Assembly: GCA_934561175.1 (NCBI GenBank)
Contig: CAKTFW010000001.1
Span: 62,001 to 126,000, forward strand
Direction of reading: 5' to 3'
From: an uncultured Oscillospiraceae bacterium
GTDB taxonomy: Bacteria > Bacillota > Clostridia > Oscillospirales > Oscillospiraceae
Length of the DNA stretch: 64,000 nucleotides
The position numbers and the translations under genes are program-made. Shown here piece by piece: positions 58,796 to 64,000 of this stretch. How positions within the stretch are numbered: the first letter of the stretch is position 1; each line of letters opens with the position of its first letter. The notes beneath the pieces were generated by a model, which was not told where the DNA came from, did no database searches, and worked only from the letters and a program-made list of their open reading frames with translations.

Positions 58796-61700
58796 TTACG
58801 CTTCCTCTTTCCGCTTTTTCCCAGTCAGTGCCAGGACAATGAGGCCAGCACCGGACAGGCAGCACAGCGCGTAGTAGAGCGCCAGGGAATCGCCCGTCTT
58901 CGGGACATCGGCCAGCGGAATTGCTTCGTCCGGGATCTCTGCGGTCGGGACTTCCTCATCCGGAAGGTCGGTCATCGGTACATCTTCATCGGGGAGGTCA
59001 GTCGTCGGAACATCGTCGTCGGGAATTTCCTCAGTCGGGCCAGGACCCGGCTTCGGCGGATTGATGGGGCCATCATCATCATCGTCCGAAGAAGAACCCG
59101 TGCTGCGGTCATAAATCAGCGTGATCCGTTCGACCGTGTCGGCGTTCAGCGTGATGTCCGCCGTGATGGAGGTGAAGCGATAGGTCAGGCCATTGCCACT
59201 GTAAGTCGGAATGCGCTCAATGCTGTCGCCCTTTACAACATCTCCAACCAGGCCGCTGCCCTGCTGTGTCGTCCGGCCGTCTTCCGAATTGTTGGTGCGG
59301 TAGACATGAACGATCTCATAGGATGCGGTGGCACGGATGTAATTCAGGATAATGACATTTTCGCCATTTGCCTTGACCGTGATCGTCTTGTTTTCCGGCG
59401 TGGCGGAATGGAACACATATCCCTTCTCTACCCGCTCGGCTGCCGTGTAGCTGCTCTCTTCTTCAACGCCGGAAATGGTCTCCTGGTATACGCTCAGCGG
59501 ATCAGCGCCCGCAGCGATTGCAGCTTCATCCTGGTAATAGTTGTGAATGACCTTCACATCGACCTGGCTGCGCTGGAGATGCTTCTCATAGGTAAACACC
59601 AGGTTGTTCTGACCCTCGGCCAGCTGAATGGTATACGGTGCTGCCAGCGGTGTGCCATTGTAGGTGACACCGGTCAGCGTGTAGTCATTGGGTTCCGGGC
59701 TGCCCGTAATGGAGGTGCTGACAAAGCCCGTGCCGGTCGTCGGTTCCGGTTTGGAGGTGGAAATCAGCTTGCCATTCCAGTCATAGGTGTAATACTCATG
59801 CGCAATGCTGTAGAACGCCTTGACGCTGTGGTCCTCGGTCTTGCTGTAATAGAAGTCCACAACCGTGGAGGTTCCGACTGTGGTCACAACAACATCTGCA
59901 TCTACTGTCGCAGCAGTGCCGTTGACGGTTGCGCGATCCAGCGTGAAGCCATTGCGGACTGCAGCTACCGCATAACGCTCGCCCAGATACTTGGAAACCG
60001 GTGTGCCCAAAACATCGTCCGTCTCGGAGGTCTCAGTGCCGTCCAACGCGATGGTCTTGGTCGTGTAGTGGTGGTTCACTTTCACGGAGCCCTGTTCCAG
60101 CGGGATGTATTTCTCATGGACAAAGGTCCAGTGATTGCCATCCTCCGCCAGAGTCTGGGTCGTCGACGGGTTGGATGCCAGCGGGGTGAAGCCATCGCGG
60201 TTGCCCGCATCCAGCATCACCGTCTGATTCACATAGGCGTCGATTGTGCTGCCGGTCTCGGTCTCTACGACCGGGTCGCCATAGGTCGCAGCACCATTTG
60301 CATCGATCTTCATGGTGTAGGTGCGGTACTCGTGATCCACCTGATAGGTGGTATTCTGCAGATCGCTGTCATTGCGCTCATAATAGATCACAATCGTTGC
60401 ATTTGCGCCGGGCTGCAGAATCACAGGATTCAGGACCTCATCGCTGGAAGTACGCTGATAAGTGTACTCCCCATAGGTGCACTGTTCCATCGGTGTGAAC
60501 GAATCGCCTGCACGCAGGGTCTCGCCTTCTGCCGGGAACTGCTTTGTATCGGTACCGTCATCCTGCTCGATTGTCTTTACCTGGCCGCCCACAATGGTCG
60601 TCAGTTTGGTCTTGTAGACATGCTGAACGGTGATCGAAGCCTCTGCACGCTCATCCGCGGTCTTATCGCGGTCATAGTAGAGGTTCAGTTCTGTATCCGT
60701 GCCGCCGATACCGGTGTCTTTGCTGTCCTGTGCGTTAAACACATAGCCGGTGCCCCAGCTCTCCTGCGGCGCGGTGTAGCTCTGGCCCACATACAGCTCT
60801 ACCGGATTCTTGCTGCCATCAATCTGATGGTCTACCGTTTCCCGACGCTCTGTCTTTGTGCCCGTCACAACGGTCGTCTCTTCGCCGGTTTCGGGATCCG
60901 TAACGGTCTCTGTCTCTTCCACCGTAACCTCGGTGTAGGTCCGCCAGATGTGGTTCACAATCAGTGTGGTCTTCTCCGGCTGAACCTGCAGCGTATAGTA
61001 CAGGTCGATCGTCACATCGCCGGTCAGCGCATCAATATGCAGCTTCGCAGCATTGCCGCCGTCAGAGACATAAGTATCGTCTTTGTAGCGATTGATTTCT
61101 GTTGCCTGGAAAGATTCGCCCACATACGCGGTCTCTGTCGTGGTATTGCCCTTGACATTGTCCGGAGAAACGGTTGTCACCAACTTGCCGTCTTCAATCG
61201 AAGTGGTGGTCTTGGTGTAGTAGTGGTTTACCGTAACGGAAACCTGCTGACGGTTGTCAACAATCTTATCGAAGTACAGGGTGCGGATATTATCCTCAGC
61301 CTTTTCCTTCACAACAAAGCTCAGGGTGCCGTTGGACTGTAGCAGCGCCTGATAGTCGCCCTTCTCCGTATTCAGGGTGTAACCCTCGTGCAGCGGCGAA
61401 GTGCTGACATTGAACACGGTGGTTGCGCGGACTTCGCCAGCCATTTCTGCAGTTTCCGTAAAGCTGCCGGTCTCGGTCAGCACATACTTGCCATTCTGCA
61501 GCTCATAGCCGTAGGTCGTGTAAACATGCTTAACCTCAGCGCTGGTGACAACACGCTGATCCATAACGCGGGTGTAGTAGAGATCCACCTGGTTGTCGCC
61601 CTGCGCTGTCACAGTGATCGTCTCATTGGGGTCAGCCTTCTCCAGTTCGTAAGAAGCGCCGCCAAATGTGGTCTCTTGCTGCGCCGTGAAGGAGCTGCCA

Positions 61701-63622
61701 ACAACACAGTACTCCGTGCTCGTCTTATCCGGCTTTTCCGGGTAAGTGCCATTTTCGGTACTGCCGTCCGGTCGGATGATATCGGTTTTATAATAGTGGT
61801 TTACCGTGACCAGCTCGGTGTCCAGCTCGTAGTACAGGCGCATCACATTTTCGCCGGTCGGCGTAATCTCCATCTCAGTGTAACCGGATGCGAAGTGGTA
61901 ATGCTTGCCGTTGTACTTGGTCTCATAGCCAGCCGGAGCGCTGACAGTCGTCCAGTATTTTACGGCATCCATCGTCTTGCTGTCGTCCAGAGTATAGGTA
62001 GGCTGCGCAGCATTGATGGAAGACGCATCCTGGAGATAGTATTCCACACGCCATGCGGTCTGGGGAACCGTGCCGCAGACGCCGGGCACCAGGAATGCAA
62101 TCTGTTTGCTCTCGCCGTTCTCCTGCGGAATATTCAGGCTGGTGTAGCCGTTTGCAGGATAGTACTTGGTGCTGCCGTCCTCGTTCTTCTCCCGGAAGCC
62201 GTTGGCGGTCGTATCCAGCACAATCGGATAAGTAATGGTATAGGTGTAGGTCGTCGTATTCCCGGAAACTTTTTTCTCTGCATTTTCCGGATCCAGCGTC
62301 CAGGTCAGCGTACCGTCGTTCGCGCGGACGCCGGTCAGGCCGCTCACATCGCCCAGGACAATATAGGCGCCCATCGGGTCGGTCACAGTTGTGCCTGCGC
62401 CGGTGTTGCCGTTCTTCTCAATCTCTGCTGCGATTGCCTTCAGTGCTTCTCCCAGCTCGCTCACGCTGTTGGCGTTGAACGCCTTGTCGGAAGTGCTGGC
62501 AATCTCGTCGCGCAGGAAGTTGCCGACGGTTACCTCGTATCCCTTCTGGAACTGCTTGGTGTTGGAAGTGTCGCAGAAAGAAACACTCTCGCCATTATAG
62601 TAACCGCGGCCCGTCGGGCAGTTATTGTTCCACCGACCGGTGTGCTCCGATTTGGCTCTGCCGCAATTTCTGCAGCGCTCCACAGTGATGTGCTGATCTT
62701 TGGTCTTCCCGCAGTTCTTGCACTTGTCATTATCCTTATAGCAGACATTGTTCTCTGCTGCAAGGCAAACCGTGTAGAGATCTGCGCCGCTGGCCTTGAT
62801 GGCGTCTGCCTCGGCCTTGGCCGCATCGTTGTTCTCTTTGCTGCCGCTGCTGCCGCTGCCCACTACTTCTGTATAGGTGTATTCCTCATCGTTCCACCAG
62901 TCATACCCTGTTTTGGTTTCGTTGCGGAAGGTCGGAACACCGTCGGTAAGCAGCACAACATTCTTCTGCTCATTTTCATTCTGGCGGGCGTTCAGCTGTT
63001 TCGCCGCGGCCTCTAAACCTGCATCCAGGTTGGTGCCACCGGTATCGCCGCTGTGCGGCGCCTTCAGGTTCTCCAGGTAATTGTACACGGTGTCATAGCT
63101 GTTCTTGCCGGGGCCGCCTGCCACATTGACCCATTCCTGATCCACACCGCTATTGGTGCCGAACCAGACAACGGACAGCCACTGCTTGGCGTTCTCATCG
63201 TTACCGGCGTAGCTCTGCAGGAACTGCTTCGCCACCTGCTTGGCGGCATCCATCCGGGTGCCATAGTCGCCGAGCCGATTCTCCACCATGGAGTTCGACA
63301 GGTCGATCACCAGAACGGTTGCCGATGCGGGATGCGATGTCACAATGGTCTGCGAGGTCTGAACCTGCAGCGTCACATCAAAGGTATTCTCGCCAGTCTG
63401 GCGGATTGTCTTACTGAGTGTGTAGCCATCTTCGGTCACAATGCCGTCCGTGCTCTCTGACGGGGTGGCAACACCGTCGCTGTCTACCGCGAAGTAGCCG
63501 TCCATCACCTGATCGGTGTAAGCGGCGAAGACACTGATGTGCAGAAGGCTCACCATCATGACCAGTGCCAGGAAGAGGGCGGTTCCTCTTCGTCCAAGGT
63601 TTTTGAATGTACTCTTTGCCAT
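58796..63622 (-). CDS. Giant cell-wall-anchored vWA adhesin (VPKTG signal)
   Basis: 1608 residues. Signal peptide (TALFLALVMMVSLLHISVFAA, about 14-34). A von Willebrand A domain, about 100-400, has a MIDAS: DLSNS at 107-111, a Thr in GGTNLD and TDG at 226-228. Inside it, residues 294-330 hold two CxxCGxxxxxxH knuckles (C301, C304, H311; C317, C320, H327), an unusual insert. About 590-1480 are ten repeats of a roughly 80-residue unit with V-x-H-x-Y cores, similar to MucBP-type surface repeats. A Pro/Asp-rich spacer (PDEDVP units) leads to VPKTG at 1573-1577, a hydrophobic helix and KKRKEEA. GAGGAGACG precedes the ATG at 63622. Translation is probably under a c-di-GMP riboswitch. Confidence 0.88.
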   Translation of the reverse strand: MAKSTFKNLGRRGTALFLALVMMVSLLHISVFAAYTDQVMDGYFAVDSDGVATPSESTDGIVTEDGYTLSKTIRQTGENTFDVTLQVQTSQTIVTSHPASATVLVIDLSNSMVENRLGDYGTRMDAAKQVAKQFLQSYAGNDENAKQWLSVVWFGTNSGVDQEWVNVAGGPGKNSYDTVYNYLENLKAPHSGDTGGTNLDAGLEAAAKQLNARQNENEQKNVVLLTDGVPTFRNETKTGYDWWNDEEYTYTEVVGSGSSGSKENNDAAKAEADAIKASGADLYTVCLAAENNVCYKDNDKCKNCGKTKDQHITVERCRNCGRAKSEHTGRWNNNCPTGRGYYNGESVSFCDTSNTKQFQKGYEVTVGNFLRDEIASTSDKAFNANSVSELGEALKAIAAEIEKNGNTGAGTTVTDPMGAYIVLGDVSGLTGVRANDGTLTWTLDPENAEKKVSGNTTTYTYTITYPIVLDTTANGFREKNEDGSTKYYPANGYTSLNIPQENGESKQIAFLVPGVCGTVPQTAWRVEYYLQDASSINAAQPTYTLDDSKTMDAVKYWTTVSAPAGYETKYNGKHYHFASGYTEMEITPTGENVMRLYYELDTELVTVNHYYKTDIIRPDGSTENGTYPEKPDKTSTEYCVVGSSFTAQQETTFGGASYELEKADPNETITVTAQGDNQVDLYYTRVMDQRVVTSAEVKHVYTTYGYELQNGKYVLTETGSFTETAEMAGEVRATTVFNVSTSPLHEGYTLNTEKGDYQALLQSNGTLSFVVKEKAEDNIRTLYFDKIVDNRQQVSVTVNHYYTKTTTSIEDGKLVTTVSPDNVKGNTTTETAYVGESFQATEINRYKDDTYVSDGGNAAKLHIDALTGDVTIDLYYTLQVQPEKTTLIVNHIWRTYTEVTVEETETVTDPETGEETTVVTGTKTERRETVDHQIDGSKNPVELYVGQSYTAPQESWGTGYVFNAQDSKDTGIGGTDTELNLYYDRDKTADERAEASITVQHVYKTKLTTIVGGQVKTIEQDDGTDTKQFPAEGETLRAGDSFTPMEQCTYGEYTYQRTSSDEVLNPVILQPGANATIVIYYERNDSDLQNTTYQVDHEYRTYTMKIDANGAATYGDPVVETETGSTIDAYVNQTVMLDAGNRDGFTPLASNPSTTQTLAEDGNHWTFVHEKYIPLEQGSVKVNHHYTTKTIALDGTETSETDDVLGTPVSKYLGERYAVAAVRNGFTLDRATVNGTAATVDADVVVTTVGTSTVVDFYYSKTEDHSVKAFYSIAHEYYTYDWNGKLISTSKPEPTTGTGFVSTSITGSPEPNDYTLTGVTYNGTPLAAPYTIQLAEGQNNLVFTYEKHLQRSQVDVKVIHNYYQDEAAIAAGADPLSVYQETISGVEEESSYTAAERVEKGYVFHSATPENKTITVKANGENVIILNYIRATASYEIVHVYRTNNSEDGRTTQQGSGLVGDVVKGDSIERIPTYSGNGLTYRFTSITADITLNADTVERITLIYDRSTGSSSDDDDDGPINPPKPGPGPTEEIPDDDVPTTDLPDEDVPMTDLPDEEVPTAEIPDEAIPLADVPKTGDSLALYYALCCLSGAGLIVLALTGKKRKEEA
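59300..61850 (-). repeat. Tandem surface-protein repeats within the adhesin
   Basis: Ten diverged units with the core V/I-x-V-x-H-x-Y (VTVNHYYKT, LIVNHIWRT, ITVQHVYKT, YQVDHEYRT, VKVNHHYTT, YSIAHEYYT, VKVIHNYYQ, YEIVHVYRT and others), each followed by an R-x-L-Y-Y-type strand. The DNA of the units is well diverged, so they are old. Confidence 0.75.
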
Positions 63623-63654
63623 TATTTCGTCTCCTCTCTCATTTTGGCGGCGAA

Positions 63655-63735
63655 ATATCGGCAGCCGCGCCGGCATAGCTTCTGGAGCCTTAGCCCGCTC
63701 GCTTTGCGTCCCGCCCTTTTGAGCGGTTTGCCATT
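63655..63735 (-). promoter_or_regulatory. Cyclic di-GMP-I riboswitch (GEMM-I) before the adhesin gene
   Basis: On the minus strand: GGCAAACC, a stem CCGCTC/GGGCGG with an AAAA loop, the invariant GGGACGCAAAGC, then GCGGGCTAAGGC and CTATGCCGGCGCGGCTGCC. No T-run terminator follows; a GCGGC/GCCGC hairpin lies just before the GAGGAGACG ribosome site, so control may be at translation. Confidence 0.82.
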
Positions 63736-63796
63736 TTTCAATATTTCTGTGATTTTAGATCCACACCATCTCAACCTATGCCGGATGATGCTGTAA

Positions 63797-64000
63797 TCAG
63801 GGAAGGCTCAGCGCGCTGTCCATCAGGAAGATCAGCTCCAGAACGCTGCGGAAGCTCTGCTCGCGCTTTCCTTCCATCCAGGTGACGGAGCCCTGCCAGC
63901 TCGCATTCTGCCGGAACAGAATCCGCACCGCGAAGGTTGCCTTCGCACCTGTCAGGATTTCCTGCCCCGGCGTCTTTGCCGCGGGCTTTGGCACCGGTGC
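63797..64000 (-). CDS. Unknown protein, C-terminal part (window edge)
   Basis: The frame is open to the right edge; 67 residues visible. A Pro/Ala-rich piece (VPKPAAKTPGQE) leads to ATFAVRILFRQNASWQGSVTW and EQSFRSVLELIFLMDSAL, a short conserved module that I have seen in Clostridia proteins of unknown role. Upstream of the adhesin on the same strand; no terminator is seen between them. Confidence 0.6.
   Translation of the reverse strand, partial: APVPKPAAKTPGQEILTGAKATFAVRILFRQNASWQGSVTWMEGKREQSFRSVLELIFLMDSALSLP

Noticed and set aside
59306..61342. 678-codon plus-strand ORF opposite the adhesin
   Set aside because: It is antisense to the repeats of a clearly real surface protein, with no motif or ribosome site of its own.

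Overview
The window looks like the chromosome of an anaerobic, Gram-positive member of the Clostridia, most likely an Oscillospiraceae/Ruminococcaceae-type gut bacterium. This is inferred from the gene set, not from a marker gene: a FabK-type fatty acid operon, ferredoxin-containing reductases, an oxygen-sensitive 4-hydroxybutyryl-CoA dehydratase, FeoAB, a lysine riboswitch, c-di-GMP-I riboswitches, a class B sortase with a VPKTG-anchored protein, and S-layer-homology domains. There are about 56 protein genes, one tRNA-Val(CAC), three riboswitches, a Phe/Tyr leader-peptide attenuator and two pseudogenes. No phage, IS element or CRISPR array was seen.

Layout. 0-7.3 kb: the end of an FAD-dependent protein, a pair of CobW/G3E metal GTPases (one with a long His-Glu tract), a HAD phosphatase, DUF3842, a VanZ-like pseudogene cut by an amber codon, an ECF vitamin-transporter S component coupled to a P-loop kinase, and an aldo-keto reductase with an Fe-S tail. 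7.3-16.4 kb: one fatty-acid operon from a near-perfect sigma-A promoter (fabK-fabD-fabG-fabF-accB-fabZ-accC-accD-accA-second fabF), ending in a 21-bp-stem terminator; acpP and fabH are absent. 16.4-24.2 kb: a divergent shikimate-kinase paralogue, a DMT exporter, a lysine-riboswitch NhaC antiporter, SstT, tRNA-Val, and a purine PRTase divergent from an NCS2 purine permease. 24.3-29.7 kb: abfD with a tiny overlapping upstream ORF, a small Cys-rich protein, a secondary alcohol dehydrogenase and an SDR; then a Ca2+/cation antiporter. 29.7-31.4 kb: ThpR, two tandem hotdog thioesterases and a two-OB SSB-like protein.

31.5-39.0 kb is a tightly overlapping aromatic amino acid operon (aroF-aroB-aroA-aroC-pheA-aroK-aroQ-aroE) that makes shikimate, chorismate and phenylpyruvate. 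It is preceded by a 25-residue leader ORF with five Phe and three Tyr codons and an intrinsic terminator. This is a classical translation-coupled attenuator, unusual for a Firmicute.

39.0-51.2 kb: AI-2E exporter, DNase IV, FeoAB, a decayed S-layer-homology surface-protein gene behind a c-di-GMP-I riboswitch, DUF896, YlmH, glycerol dehydrogenase, and an Ald + NhaC pair. 51.5-64 kb is an envelope island: a compact type IV pilus/T2S-like operon (GspF-like, three pilin-like or small membrane proteins, DUF4860, PilT-type ATPase), a transglutaminase-like lipoprotein, a BTAD regulator with a GGDEF-like but motif-less C-terminus, a class B sortase, and a 1608-residue vWA adhesin with a VPKTG signal behind a second c-di-GMP-I riboswitch. 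The island suggests c-di-GMP-controlled surface attachment comparable to the sortase-anchored adhesins of Clostridioides difficile.
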